Of a stretch of 64,000 nt of DNA, positions 20,559 to 29,918 are shown one piece after another. The notes below the pieces were generated by a model. That model saw nothing but the letters and a program-made list of their open reading frames with translations, ran no database searches and had not been told where the DNA came from. The translations under genes and the position numbers were made by a program. Positions within the stretch are counted from its first letter, which is position 1. Each line of letters opens with the position of its first letter. Source of the stretch: Flavihumibacter profundi (GTDB lineage: Bacteria; Bacteroidota; Bacteroidia; Chitinophagales; Chitinophagaceae); assembly GCF_020076305.1 (NCBI RefSeq), contig NZ_JAIQXE010000001.1, positions 2,140,001-2,204,000 on the forward strand, read 5' to 3'.

Positions 20559-21977
20559 TTATTGTTTCAATTTCTGCGGGGTAATGTACATCGGTGATTT
20601 TTCCTGCAGTTCCAGGGTAAATTCATTCCTGTTTAACACCAGTTCCCGTACAAATTCCAGCCTGCCGGCACTCACCCGGTACAGGAAAATAGTTTTTGCC
20701 GATGCCCAGTCCGCGGGCCTTTGCAATAGTTTTGTCCCGCGCTGCTGCGAATACACTATGTATCCATGGTCATTGCGCCAAACGGCAGGGAAATACATAA
20801 AGGATTTGTTGCGCAACACAAAATCACCCCGCTTTACTGTGCTATCTGCAAGTGAAACATTGACATTACCAGAAAACAAGGCCACCCGGTTATTGCCGGT
20901 ATTATTCACACCCAACCTTTGTAAGGTATTCAGGAAGAAATACTGCAGGGAGTTTTCGTAAAATTCGTCAGCAAAATAAGAGGTCCAGTTTTCTTCAGTG
21001 ATTTTGATCTTATTGGTGGGGTTACGCGGGAAAACTGTTTCACCGTGCATGCTTGTGCCAAACAGGAATTTCAGGTTTTTGTCCCCGTTTAAATCGGGGT
21101 TAAAATTTGAGCCGGTAACGAAACTTGCAGGATAGGTTAAATAATCATCCTGGGAGTGGCCATTAAAATGATAAAAATGCGGGCAGAGGCCATACAAATA
21201 CCTGGATAAATCATTGCGCTCAGTGGAAATATCAATTCCTTTTGACAAACAGTATTCCCCGATCTTCCACATATAACTGATTTCTTCTTCCGGGGAAATA
21301 TGGTGTCCCTTACTACCCCTGGCTATCCATGCATCAATGTGTATAGTGCCTGCCTCCTGCAATGGCGGCAGGAGTTCTAACAGCTTGTCGAGCCGCTTTT
21401 GAAAAAAGCCAGTTTCCCATTCCCTTTTAGCCAGGATATGATAGGAAGGGTGGTTATTCCATACGCCCGTCTGCACCAGGGTGCCATCTTCATTTTTCGC
21501 CAGCAGGTCATTTTTCACATATTCATCCCACAAAGGGCTGTTGTCATACGCATCCGTTATGTTGATGTGCAGGCTTATGGTGGTATGGTATTTCTTTGCC
21601 TCACGCATCAACCAGAGCAGGCTTTCCCTGGCTGTTTTATCCTGCTTTCTTTTGAGCGCTTCATTCACTTCAAAAAATGCGGGATATTTATCATCATGGC
21701 CATTATACTGCCAGCCAACCAGGTAAATTATTTTGGGCACACCAAGGGTCAGGTTATCCATGGCCCTGATATAATTGAGGGTTTGTTCAAAAGTTATATA
21801 CACACGAGGTTTACCGGCACTATCAACTGCGCAGTTGAACATTTTCATTACCAAAGCCTGTGCGTAATTATGGTGCCATTTACCGGAAAAGTTTTTTTGT
21901 ATGGGGTCCTGGGCGTAGGTAGCAGGAAAAGCCAGCACCAGGAGCAGCACCAGGCCAAATGACAGGCATCTATTCAT
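20559..21977 (-). CDS. secreted glycoside hydrolase, possibly GH101-like (endo-alpha-N-acetylgalactosaminidase family)
   Basis: A 472-aa protein with a signal peptide (ends TYAQ). The sequence HIDAWIARGSKGHH followed 38 residues after the Asp by Glu in IDISTE resembles the nucleophile and acid/base arrangement of GH101 enzymes, which release O-linked disaccharides from mucin-type glycoproteins. HINITDAYDNSPLW and FGTSMHGET are further barrel-type motifs. It is much shorter than known GH101 enzymes (over 1000 aa), so it would be only the catalytic core, and another related barrel family cannot be ruled out. The start was moved from 22049 to 21977 to open with the signal peptide. Confidence 0.5.
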   Translation of the reverse strand: MNRCLSFGLVLLLVLAFPATYAQDPIQKNFSGKWHHNYAQALVMKMFNCAVDSAGKPRVYITFEQTLNYIRAMDNLTLGVPKIIYLVGWQYNGHDDKYPAFFEVNEALKRKQDKTARESLLWLMREAKKYHTTISLHINITDAYDNSPLWDEYVKNDLLAKNEDGTLVQTGVWNNHPSYHILAKREWETGFFQKRLDKLLELLPPLQEAGTIHIDAWIARGSKGHHISPEEEISYMWKIGEYCLSKGIDISTERNDLSRYLYGLCPHFYHFNGHSQDDYLTYPASFVTGSNFNPDLNGDKNLKFLFGTSMHGETVFPRNPTNKIKITEENWTSYFADEFYENSLQYFFLNTLQRLGVNNTGNNRVALFSGNVNVSLADSTVKRGDFVLRNKSFMYFPAVWRNDHGYIVYSQQRGTKLLQRPADWASAKTIFLYRVSAGRLEFVRELVLNRNEFTLELQEKSPMYITPQKLKQ

Positions 21978-22302
21978 TGCACTAAGGATTAGAAAGATTC
22001 GATCGGCGTTTTTAATAAAGTATACAGCAAACGAATATATTGCCTGCAAGCGGGACAGATGCTGCCAAAATTCAAAATAACCAATTGTTTTTTAACCATG
22101 CGGGGGAAGGGTGCTGACTCGTCCTCAAATAACAATACATAAAAGTATAAGACCTGTATTCTTGAAGGCCGGTCCCGGGGTTGTGATATCCGAACAGATT
22201 TTAAATAGCATAACAACGTGTAAAATTTGGCAAAAACTAATAATATATGAATGAAGGCAACCCCCATTTTAGGGGTTCGTGCATCTGATTAACCCTTTCA
22301 TA
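21978..22302. other. spacer upstream of the hydrolase pair
   Basis: 325 bp between the amidohydrolase stop and the GH101-like start. It presumably holds the promoter for the pair at 21977-18256. An open frame on the minus strand (21989-22267) overlaps the hydrolase signal peptide and looks non-coding. I see no clear TAnnTTTG box or hairpin. Confidence 0.4.
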
Positions 22303-23628
22303 CTATTTGTTAAGGTTATTTTTATAAATCACTCCATCTTTCATGATCAACAACAAATTTTTATCATAGTCCTCCATTATATTTAAATTCATAAGGGGAT
22401 TACCATCTACCAGTAAAATATCTGCATAAGCACCTTCTTCTATAACACCCAGTTTATTGGGATAAGGATTACGTGGTCCGCTCATGGCAAGTAATTTCGC
22501 ATTGGTTGAAGTGGCCATTTTTAATATTTCGAAAGTCGTGTACCATCGCAATAATTTTGTAAGATCACCAGCCCTGGCAGCTGAATGGTCTGGCTGAAAT
22601 AAGCAGTCAGTTCCAAATGCAGTATTAATATTGTACTTTTTTGCAAACTGGTAAGCGCTATCAGTACCCCTCATCATAGTTTGCTGTTTGATACGGTTCG
22701 GTGAACCTTCAGCAAAAGAGCTTTTACCTTCATCTATAAAAGGCTGCAGGCTTAACCATGCTTTTTTATCTGCCAGCATTTTTGCAGTGGCATCATCAAT
22801 CAGCTGGGCATGATCTATGCAACGCACACCTGCACGCAATGCAGTTTGAATAGCCCTTGGTGTGTATGCATGTACGGCGACATAGGTGCCCCAATTTTCA
22901 GCAGCATCAACCGCGGCCTTCATTTCTGCTTCTGTAAACTGAGATACATCCAGCGGATCGTAATTGGAAGAAACGCCACCACCTGCTGCAAGTTTTATCT
23001 GTGTTGCACCAAGACGAAGTTGTTCCCTTACCCGTTTCAATACCTCATCGGCACCATCAGCCACAATTCCAAAATTATTACGCTCAGAAAAATCAAGGTT
23101 TGCTGCTATGTCTCTTGGAACATCATTAGGAGAAAGAAAATCACCATGTCCAGCAGTTTGGGAAATCATGGCGCCAGAAGGGTAAATTCTTGGACCTATA
23201 ATTACCCCCCTGTCTATGGCTTTTTGTAAACCAAATGCAGGGCCTGCAAGATCTCTGAAAGTAGTAAAGCCCTGCATGAGGTCTTTCTCTGCTGATTTAA
23301 CTGCGCATACAGTTATATATTCAATGTCGCTATTCATCAGTTCCATGATGTTCAAAGATTCCATCATGATATGTGTATGGGCATCAATCAGGCCGGGCAT
23401 AAGGAATTTCCCCTTGCCATCGATTATTTTTGTTGCCCCGCTTTTATTTGTTGGAATGGGGGAGGTTGAAATTTTGCTAATGAGATTATTTACGATAAGT
23501 ACATTGCCATTAATGGTTTTTTCATCCTTACCATTAAAAATCTGAACGTTATTTATGAGAATTGTTTTTTGAGCCATTGCAAAAAATGCACTCAGCAAAA
23601 TTGCAAATGTAAATAGTGGCCTTTTCAT
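22303..23628 (-). CDS. secreted amidohydrolase (imidazolonepropionase/prolidase-like)
   Basis: Metal-dependent hydrolase of the amidohydrolase superfamily, 441 aa, secreted (signal peptide ending AMAQ). Seen: metal-site DAHTHIMME (about residues 83-91), AGGGVSS where the bridging Lys region (IKLAAGGG) lies, HAYTPRAI and CIDHAQL for the two later His ligands, and FGTDC for the final Asp. Secreted Xaa-Pro dipeptidase-like and amino-acid amidohydrolases in Bacteroidetes share this layout, so a dipeptide or cyclic-amide substrate is the best guess. It is a single gene at the edge of the AT-rich island and belongs, by its own base use, between the two regions. Confidence 0.85.
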   Translation of the reverse strand: MKRPLFTFAILLSAFFAMAQKTILINNVQIFNGKDEKTINGNVLIVNNLISKISTSPIPTNKSGATKIIDGKGKFLMPGLIDAHTHIMMESLNIMELMNSDIEYITVCAVKSAEKDLMQGFTTFRDLAGPAFGLQKAIDRGVIIGPRIYPSGAMISQTAGHGDFLSPNDVPRDIAANLDFSERNNFGIVADGADEVLKRVREQLRLGATQIKLAAGGGVSSNYDPLDVSQFTEAEMKAAVDAAENWGTYVAVHAYTPRAIQTALRAGVRCIDHAQLIDDATAKMLADKKAWLSLQPFIDEGKSSFAEGSPNRIKQQTMMRGTDSAYQFAKKYNINTAFGTDCLFQPDHSAARAGDLTKLLRWYTTFEILKMATSTNAKLLAMSGPRNPYPNKLGVIEEGAYADILLVDGNPLMNLNIMEDYDKNLLLIMKDGVIYKNNLNK

Positions 23629-23978
23629 ATATGCACTAATTTATTCAGGTAGTTAAAACAGCAATACCGTAATATAATTAATTGTTCGCAGTTTCGTTTT
23701 AGCAGGACCGCCAATCGAGCCGCACAGGGGAATTTCTCCCCTACATTCTCACAGAACCTTTCTTGAAAGTTTCCCTTCACAACACTATTCTTGTTTCAAA
23801 AATCATAAAATAATGCTTTCTATGGATGAACAAACCACATTCCGATTTTACCCTTGTAAATATGACCATCCCAGAATCAATAAGGATACCCAAAAATCAA
23901 ACCGGGCATTGCTGAAGTTTGTATGAAAAGTTTAATCCAGGTCATAAAGGATAGTAATAAAATATCAGAGAGATATTT
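23629..23978. other. spacer at the left edge of the AT-rich island
   Basis: 350 bp between the lipoprotein gene and the amidohydrolase start. It contains a 37-codon open frame on the plus strand (23813-23926) with no recognisable features and no neighbours on that strand; I do not call it a gene. No spacer palindrome like those further right is evident, so the island probably begins just after this stretch. Confidence 0.35.
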
Positions 23979-24410
23979 TCACCTGTTTAAATTCACTTTT
24001 CTCCCGAATGCACCACCGGGAGTGATTACAATTGGAGCAGTGATAGTTAAACTATGAGCCGTCAGATTTGAGATGTAACTCATTCCAGGTTGACCATTCA
24101 ATATAATTCCAAAAGAAGCAATTAAAATTGTGTTGTCTGAAGCCAGGCTATAACTTAAAGTATCCAAAACTGCTCCTTCTTTAGTATAAAGAAAGCCATC
24201 CGATCTAAAATCAAAATAGTCGCCCGCTTGTCCAGAATAGCTTACCTGATGATTATTTATACCAACACCAATAAAAGTTGAGTCATTTACAATATTCCAC
24301 TTTCCAGGGATAGCAGATTTAATGTCATTAGCAGGCAGTGAATTTTTCTGACAGCAAATCAGGAAAAAGACAATGAAAGTTGTTGCTCCAAATGATAATA
24401 TTGATTTCAT
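23979..24410 (-). CDS. small lipoprotein, lipocalin-like, 143 aa
   Basis: Not recognised at family level. A signal peptide ends in a lipobox-like FLICC, and the body has the GKWNIVNDS...G...DYFDFRSDGFLYT pattern of small beta-barrel lipocalin-like lipoproteins common in Bacteroidetes. It is the left-most gene of the single-strand island; its spacer towards the rhomboid gene contains AAC/GTT-ended sequence. Confidence 0.6.
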   Translation of the reverse strand: MKSILSFGATTFIVFFLICCQKNSLPANDIKSAIPGKWNIVNDSTFIGVGINNHQVSYSGQAGDYFDFRSDGFLYTKEGAVLDTLSYSLASDNTILIASFGIILNGQPGMSYISNLTAHSLTITAPIVITPGGAFGRKVNLNR

Positions 24411-24588
24411 ATTATTTTATCAAATATGGCTATTGACAACAAATAAGTCCACAACGTTGTACGGTGCAAAAACAGCGGGTCCTGGCTACCTGTGCTATGC
24501 GGTGCTGTACAGATAATATTACAACTTCCAACCCCACTTATAGCAAAACTTTAGGTGGCGGCTGCCTTACTTTTAGACGGTTGTCGTA

Positions 24589-26181
24589 TCAATCATATTT
24601 TTGGGGTTCAACTGGTTCCAACATTTGCTCATCACCAGCCTGACGTTTAAGTTGAGGATATAAAATTATACCAATTATAAATCCGCTTAAAAGTCCACCA
24701 ATGTGTGCCGCATTGTCAATCCCAGCACCAGCGAATCCCATAAGTAAATTATAACCGATGAAAATTAATGTGCTTACCAGGAATGCCTTGCTGAAATCTT
24801 TTGGAAATACATTTGTCAGCAGTAATGAAAGAAAAACACCGTAAAGACCGAAGATTGCACCCGAGGCGCCAATACTTACTGCCGGTTCGTGAAAATACAG
24901 ACTTGATAGACTTGCAAGAATTCCTGTTGTAAGGTAAATTATTGCAAACCTGGTTTTTCCCAATCGCGGCTCAAGGAAAATACCAACAAATATAAGTCCG
25001 TACATATTTGCAAGCAAGTGCATAAGCCCGCCATGCAAGAATGTGTTCGTGAGCAGTCGCCACCATTCCCCATTTGTTGTTACTGGTCTGAAATTTGCAC
25101 CCCAGGCTAAAAGATCAGCTGGTTTAAATGAAATAAGGCCAAGCCCCGAAAAAACCATGATGATAAAAATCAAAATGTTCAAATCCATGATAATGGGAGA
25201 AATGTAAAATCCTTCCCTTGGAAGAAAAAAAGACAATGCTTCCTTCATATCTGTTTCTTCCGAACTTATTCCGCTTTGGAATTTACCTAATGCTACTTCG
25301 TCAAACTTTGGAATGAGCACCATGATTAACCAAATCAATGCCCCAATGCCAAATGCTCCAAAAATCCAGGCAAACTTATTTTCATTTCTTGCGTCAAATG
25401 GCTCATTAACAGGTATTAAAACAGTCGTTGAATTATTTTTATATTTCTTATCCTTTTTAATTGCAGAAATAAACCCTTTATGGTCGTCAGTGTTTCCAAT
25501 CCTGTCAAAGTAAACTAATTTATATACATCTTTTTTGTCAAAATCCGATTGACTTTCAATTGCAAATTTTTGAAATCGTTCTTCTTTTTCTTTGTTGTCA
25601 AGGCGGTTGCTAATTTGCTCGTGATACTTTACACCATACCATGCAAGGCAATTTATGGATGAGGTATCAGCAGATGAATTAAGAATGGGCATTGCAATGA
25701 ACAGGTTCATGTTGAAGTACTGATTGTTTTTACCACTAACATCAAAACTACTTTCAACACCAATATTGTTTTTATCGATGTAAAAATCCTTTATTGTGTA
25801 ATACTTTGTTGCGGCCTGCTTTTCGATTTGGCTAATATTATCAAGCTTTGAAAGTATCCCGGATGCTGTTTCAAGATAGAATTGTGCAATAATAGTTGGA
25901 ATAGCAATTGCAATACCTGCAATTAAAATATAAAGAAAAGGCAGGTCGCCCTTTTTTCGTTTTAAGTTTAAAAGTTTAATTCGTGGTCGCAACCAGATTA
26001 AAATTGGTATCCATGGAAGTATAAATGGTATCCAAATGTTAACTATATCCTCGTTAGGAGAGATTACCTGAAGCTTTTTAAAAACAAGCCAGTTCAGTAA
26101 GGTGTAACCTGCGATTACACCAATTGCAATAATCAAAAATGGCTTATAAATTAATCTTAGTTTATTTGTCAGTCCGGTCAT
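24589..26181 (-). CDS. rhomboid family intramembrane serine protease with long N-terminal region
   Basis: Intramembrane serine protease that cleaves transmembrane substrates. Seen: the rhomboid core in the C-terminal 190 residues with HGGLMHLLANMYGL, the catalytic GASG (Ser440) and the catalytic His493 in AAHIGGLLSG, spread over six hydrophobic segments. The first 350 residues are unusual: two membrane segments near residues 15-60, a long hydrophilic domain (about 95-260) that would lie outside the membrane, and another segment near 270-290. The 530-aa length is far above a minimal rhomboid (about 200 aa), so the N-terminal domain may recognise substrates. It lies alone between two AAC/GTT-type spacers in the island. 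Confidence 0.85.
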   Translation of the reverse strand: MTGLTNKLRLIYKPFLIIAIGVIAGYTLLNWLVFKKLQVISPNEDIVNIWIPFILPWIPILIWLRPRIKLLNLKRKKGDLPFLYILIAGIAIAIPTIIAQFYLETASGILSKLDNISQIEKQAATKYYTIKDFYIDKNNIGVESSFDVSGKNNQYFNMNLFIAMPILNSSADTSSINCLAWYGVKYHEQISNRLDNKEKEERFQKFAIESQSDFDKKDVYKLVYFDRIGNTDDHKGFISAIKKDKKYKNNSTTVLIPVNEPFDARNENKFAWIFGAFGIGALIWLIMVLIPKFDEVALGKFQSGISSEETDMKEALSFFLPREGFYISPIIMDLNILIFIIMVFSGLGLISFKPADLLAWGANFRPVTTNGEWWRLLTNTFLHGGLMHLLANMYGLIFVGIFLEPRLGKTRFAIIYLTTGILASLSSLYFHEPAVSIGASGAIFGLYGVFLSLLLTNVFPKDFSKAFLVSTLIFIGYNLLMGFAGAGIDNAAHIGGLLSGFIIGIILYPQLKRQAGDEQMLEPVEPQKYD

Positions 26182-26508
26182 TGTATGTGGTTAAAAATAA
26201 AATGATGTCATCAAAGGGTTTTCGACTAAGGCCGAGCATTGCTAATGTTCAGCCCGGCTGAATTCTGTCCGCCGAACAGGAAGCTAGGGTATGCACTGCC
26301 GAAAATTGCACGTCCATCCAGTCTCAATTTAACAAAACCTGCTATCAGCCGCGGTTATTTTGGTTAATGTGAAAACTGAATTTGATATATTTAAGCCCAT
26401 AATTTTCCTGTAACATAAATATTTTCTGTAATTCAGTCATGAATTTCCATTTGTCGTGATGTTTATATATGGACTGGTTGCTTAGTAATTAACCGAACCG
26501 TATTTTCT
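26182..26508. other. spacer with cassette-type repeat blocks (TATGCACTGCCGA family)
   Basis: 327 bp. Contains GCATTGCTAATGTTCAGCCCGG near 26236-26256 and TATGCACTGCCGA at 26290-26302 followed by TTGCACGTCCATCCAGTCTCAATT. The latter block is nearly the same as one in the spacer at 36481-36520. This sharing between distant spacers is the basis for calling the spacers a repeat family. The rest (26360-26508) shows no gene. Confidence 0.6.
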
Positions 26509-26958
26509 CTAGGCTCCAAATTGTCTCAGATGATGGTCACAATGTTTATAAATAAATTGCCCTAACTGCTCTTTGGTCATTTCTCCGAAAAACCAATGTG
26601 TAAATATTTCATTGTCGAAATTTTCGTATCCCTCAATTAATTGACTCCAGGCAGCCCTCTCTTTTTCAAAATCCAATTTGTCCTCATTCACCTCAAATTC
26701 AGGCGATGTTGGAGCGTTCTTTTTAAGAGCGCTTGTCTCATCTTTCAAAATAGCTTTAATAACTTTCTTTCCAATTAATCTTCCAAGAATAGAGCGTTTC
26801 ACTTTTAGTTTGCCATAATAGTATTCTTCACATTTTGCACAATGTTTAACCATTTGTGTCACAGTCATTTTCCCCCAATTGGCTGTAGAATTATTACTTA
26901 ATGAATTAATTCTATAAATCACTTCTTCTCTTGTATTTTTATCAAATATTGATTTCAT
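26509..26958 (-). CDS. DUF1569 domain protein (DinB-like fold)
   Basis: A 149-aa protein matching the DUF1569 pattern: VTQMVKHCAKCEEYYYG near residues 30-46 and a C-terminal KHCDHHLRQFG, the positions where DinB-like four-helix proteins place metal-binding histidines. The function of the family is unknown; related DinB-fold proteins are thiol transferases or hydrolases. There is no signal peptide. A single gene in the island, flanked by palindromic spacers. Confidence 0.8.
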   Translation of the reverse strand: MKSIFDKNTREEVIYRINSLSNNSTANWGKMTVTQMVKHCAKCEEYYYGKLKVKRSILGRLIGKKVIKAILKDETSALKKNAPTSPEFEVNEDKLDFEKERAAWSQLIEGYENFDNEIFTHWFFGEMTKEQLGQFIYKHCDHHLRQFGA

Positions 26959-27097
26959 AACCCGAGTTTTTATTTAATTTAGTAAAAACAACAAATGTTC
27001 TTTCTTCAATCTTCTGTCGTTTGATAATTACTGCTCACATCCTGCTATCCGACCGAACTTTTGATCCGCTTGTTGGTTGCAGTTAAGGTGATTTACC

Positions 27098-27769
27098 TTA
27101 GAAGTCAGCTTCGTACCCATGGCCACGTGTACCATAAAAAGTCAACCAATTACCGGCAGAATAAAGGATATGAATTTTACTTTCTAAACTATCTTCATCA
27201 GTATCTGGAGGAATACGCTGCTCTCTTAAGTACAATAAGTTATTATTAGAGGCGATTTTTTCAGCAATTGATAAAATTTGTTGGCCATAGATAAATGTCT
27301 CATCTGCCAATTTCGTCTCCCATGCCGATTCATATAAATCTTCACCAATTAACTCCCGACAATCATTCAAAAATTGGGCCCTGAATACATTTCTATCTTG
27401 TCCCATAGAAATGTACATAGGAACACCATCTTCCTCCTCTGCAAGTTCTATTACATAATAACCATCGAACGGCCTTACAAATTCTTCAAAAGAAATAGAT
27501 TTATCGGATTTATCATACTCATTTTGCAACCAATCATTAGCAGCAAGGTCCCGTCCAACCATCGGAGCCTTTATGGTCTCATAACCAGGAATTTGAATTG
27601 AGAACCATTCTTTCAATAAATCATCCTTCGAAGGAGGCTTCTTACCTAATAATCTATCCCAAAAACCTAAATTAACTTTCTCCGTCCTTTGAATTAGATG
27701 AAACAATTCTACAAACTTCTGTTCGAAGCCGGGTTTCGCTTTCCCCATAGGTCTCCAGTCTAGTCCCAT
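27098..27769 (-). CDS. hypothetical protein, 223 aa
   Basis: Not recognised. An acidic soluble protein without a signal peptide or membrane segment; DGYYVIELAEEEDGVPMYIS near residues 105-124 looks like a strand-turn-strand core. Proteins of this look are often immunity or accessory proteins in mobile gene arrays, but nothing here proves it. GTTAAGG lies 10-16 bp from its stop codon, at the end of a spacer repeat. Confidence 0.55.
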   Translation of the reverse strand: MGLDWRPMGKAKPGFEQKFVELFHLIQRTEKVNLGFWDRLLGKKPPSKDDLLKEWFSIQIPGYETIKAPMVGRDLAANDWLQNEYDKSDKSISFEEFVRPFDGYYVIELAEEEDGVPMYISMGQDRNVFRAQFLNDCRELIGEDLYESAWETKLADETFIYGQQILSIAEKIASNNNLLYLREQRIPPDTDEDSLESKIHILYSAGNWLTFYGTRGHGYEADF

Positions 27770-27811
27770 TTATCTTGATTTTAGAATTTTAGTGCGTCAA
27801 ATAAATTGCCA

Positions 27812-27986
27812 GCAACGGCCAAGGCCTGGTTGAATTAAGGTCCCCTATTATTGAAAAAAAGTTTGTTGGTAAAAGGGGTTTTGCTGTTCGAAGTTGCGGA
27901 GTCATCAAGCCAGGATATTAGCAAAATCACTTTTGGTTACAACCCAAAAATATAATAATAGTGCAAACTCAAAAAAATCAGTTCAG
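27812..27986. repeat. spacer repeat, cassette-type (degenerate)
   Basis: Starts with GCAACGGCCAAGG and ends GTTCAG next to the following gene's stop. The opening AACGGCCA is shared with the spacer at 29839. The internal arms pair poorly, so it is a weak member of the family. Confidence 0.4.
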
Positions 27987-27989
27987 CAC

Positions 27990-28388
27990 CTAATCAATTC
28001 GCCGAAATAAAATATTCGGCTTGCCTTCAGATGAAAGCTTCAGGAAGTTCTCGTCTAATTGCAGAATAGTTGCAGTATCAATTCCCAATGCTAATTGTCC
28101 ATTCTTTAAAATATTATATACTCCATCCGAATTATTAATTTCACTTCCTCCCTTTTGCTCAGATTTCATCATGCCTCCTTCTTTAAATGTAATTATTAAG
28201 CCTTTAGTGACTTGATTAAATACTTTTAAGTCTTCAGTCATTTGAGGAGTTAATGCCCCATCTGTATAATAACTATCAAATCTCCAACGACCAATAATCG
28301 CTTTCCTGTTATCCTGATTACTACAAGACGCAAATGAACAGGCTAAAAACAAGATAAAGCATAAATAAAAACAATTAATAACTTTCAT
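27990..28388 (-). CDS. small lipoprotein, lipocalin-like, 132 aa
   Basis: Signal peptide with a lipobox-like FASC; the body starts with IIGRWRFDSYY and has the beta-rich periodicity of small lipocalin-like Bacteroidetes lipoproteins. Its function is unknown. Single gene between two repeat-bearing spacers. Confidence 0.6.
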   Translation of the reverse strand: MKVINCFYLCFILFLACSFASCSNQDNRKAIIGRWRFDSYYTDGALTPQMTEDLKVFNQVTKGLIITFKEGGMMKSEQKGGSEINNSDGVYNILKNGQLALGIDTATILQLDENFLKLSSEGKPNILFRRID

Positions 28389-28411
28389 AAATCAAGAATT
28401 TTAAGGAATTA

Positions 28412-28653
28412 TGATTGAGGCCTAGTGCGGCGTATTGATGAAAGCCGGCCCCGCAGCATTGTCCAGTCTGCATAATATTTAAAGGTGTTTTCCATAAACA
28501 ATCTGTCCTTAATTGGATATCATCTTTCGCTAGTCCAAGGAGCAACACAATGTTTTACAAGATTAATTGGTGCGTCTTCTGGGACGCCCCAATTTTGATT
28601 CTCTAATGTTTCATTGGATTTTTTCTACAAATATTTGCAAGTCTAGTCATAGC
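28412..28653. repeat. spacer with CGGCCCCGCA repeat block
   Basis: Contains CGGCGTATTGATGAAAGCC then CGGCCCCGCA (28446-28455) and a GTCCAGTCTG that matches the GTCCAG/GTCCAACCC context of the same block in the spacers at 31673 and 38621. The right half (28500-28650) shows no gene or clear inverted arm. Confidence 0.5.
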
Positions 28654-28905
28654 TTATACTTCGACTTGTTTTTTTGACCATCTTACACCATATCTCCAAA
28701 GTGCTATTGTTGCAAGGAAATGAATTATCCAATAAATAATATGTCCAACTACATCGCCAATTTGAAAACCGTCCAATTTGCCTGAAAATATTTTAAAGAA
28801 CCCTAATAGAATTCCGAAAAGAGCCGGCAGCTGTCCAACAATTGCAAGAGTTAAAATACCTGCAAGAAGAATAAAAACAAATCCCAATATTCTTTTCGAA
28901 GTCAT
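28654..28905 (-). CDS. small membrane protein, 83 aa
   Basis: Two hydrophobic segments (about residues 5-33 and 50-72), a basic start and a basic end (VRWSKKQVEV). The start was set at 28905 because the longer frame reaches into a repeat (its first 19 codons are the spacer palindrome, not protein-like sequence). Function unknown. A typical single small gene of the island. Confidence 0.6.
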   Translation of the reverse strand: MTSKRILGFVFILLAGILTLAIVGQLPALFGILLGFFKIFSGKLDGFQIGDVVGHIIYWIIHFLATIALWRYGVRWSKKQVEV

Positions 28906-28927
28906 ATGAGTCTTTTTTAAGGTTGCT

Positions 28928-29186
28928 GCTAATGTTTTTGCGGCTTGGTGATGTAGCGGCATTCACCGAACGTCAAGCCCCAAAGCAATGCTGAATAATT
29001 GCACAGATGTTCATTAATTGTTGTCGTCAACTAACTATGTAAGCTGAAAATAAATTATTCTACAAGAAATATTATATTTTCAATGCCATTCTTTTAGGCC
29101 GGGATTAAAGCTAAATCACGAACTATAGCTGAAGTTAGCAACAACCAGCCGCAATAAAGCCAAACCTCCTGTTGGTGGCAGTTATT
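28928..29186. repeat. cassette-type spacer palindrome (GCGGCTTGG family)
   Basis: Begins GCTGCTAATGTTTTTGCGGC, which nearly repeats the start of the spacer at 34268; ends GGTGGCAGTTATT. The arms GGCTTGGTGATGTAGCGGC and AGCCGCAATAAAGCC are partly complementary. The TAA stop codon of the next gene (29182-29184) sits inside the terminal GTTA. The loop is long (about 200 bp). Confidence 0.55.
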
Positions 29187-29808
29187 TCCTGTCATACTTA
29201 GTGTTGTATCCAGGATTAATTTCTGGTCGCAAAGCATTTGGATAGTTGAAGTCAGTCTTTATGTCCACTGAAACCTGCTTTAATTTTTTGAATATTTCAT
29301 ACACATTTGGAATTGCTTCCCATCGGTCATAATGCTTAGACGTTACTCCGTCGTCAGTTTGTGTCCTGCCACTAAATATTTTAATTGTCCCAACATTAAA
29401 TGCTCTTTCAACAACGTTAACTGTTACTTCTATGTCCGATATTTTGTCGTAGTCAATACTCTTAAAGTCAATACCTATAAAACCTGTTCGCATCATCACT
29501 CTTTTGTTCGTAAATGCATAACTTGTATTAGAGTAGGAAAATATCTTTTGCAGAAAACTCCAAAGGAAAAAGATGATTGGAATTGCTGCCATAATAAAAA
29601 AGGAACTTCCGATTGAGTTGTCCATACCAGTAGCACTTTTAATCATAGCAAAAGAAATACCACCGAATACTATTATCCCAAATCCAACAGCTAGTCCGGT
29701 TAAAGCATATGGAATAAATTTAGGTTTAGCAGTCCATAAAATCTCCTCTTCGTCATCTCTTACACTCTCAAAGTCTGGTAATAAGTTTCGGTTAAATTTT
29801 GAAGCCAT
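29182..29808 (-). CDS. membrane protein with bacterial PH domain (YdbS/bPH2-like)
   Basis: A 208-aa protein with two membrane segments (about residues 33-54 and 64-86) followed by a bPH2-type domain: YAFTNKRVMMRTGFIG and DKISDIEVTVNVVERAFNVG are the conserved strand patterns of YdbS-like proteins. Such proteins sit in the inner membrane and their molecular job is unclear. Single gene in the island; its stop codon lies within the GTTA core of the spacer repeat. Confidence 0.75.
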   Translation of the reverse strand: MASKFNRNLLPDFESVRDDEEEILWTAKPKFIPYALTGLAVGFGIIVFGGISFAMIKSATGMDNSIGSSFFIMAAIPIIFFLWSFLQKIFSYSNTSYAFTNKRVMMRTGFIGIDFKSIDYDKISDIEVTVNVVERAFNVGTIKIFSGRTQTDDGVTSKHYDRWEAIPNVYEIFKKLKQVSVDIKTDFNYPNALRPEINPGYNTKYDRK

Positions 29809-29838
29809 ACATTTTAGTGTGTTTTGATACTTAGAACC

Positions 29839-29918
29839 AACGGCCAGGTATTGCTGATGTGCGGCCCCTCGGTATTATCTAACCAATATATTAAAAATAA
29901 ATTTGTTGTTCGTAGATT
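29839..29918. repeat. short cassette-type spacer repeat
   Basis: AACGGCCAGGTATTGCTGATGTGCGGCCCC: the arm GGTATTGCTGATGTGCGG (29847-29864) is 17/18 identical to the left arm of the spacer at 38606. The matching right arm is missing or degraded, so this looks like a truncated copy. Confidence 0.6.

Noticed and set aside
21989..22267. A 92-codon minus-strand frame upstream of the GH101-like gene
   Set aside because: Its end lies next to the real signal peptide, no homology pattern, and the sequence is that of a spacer.
23813..23926. A 37-codon plus-strand frame in the spacer left of the island
   Set aside because: Short, alone on its strand and without a recognisable motif or promoter.
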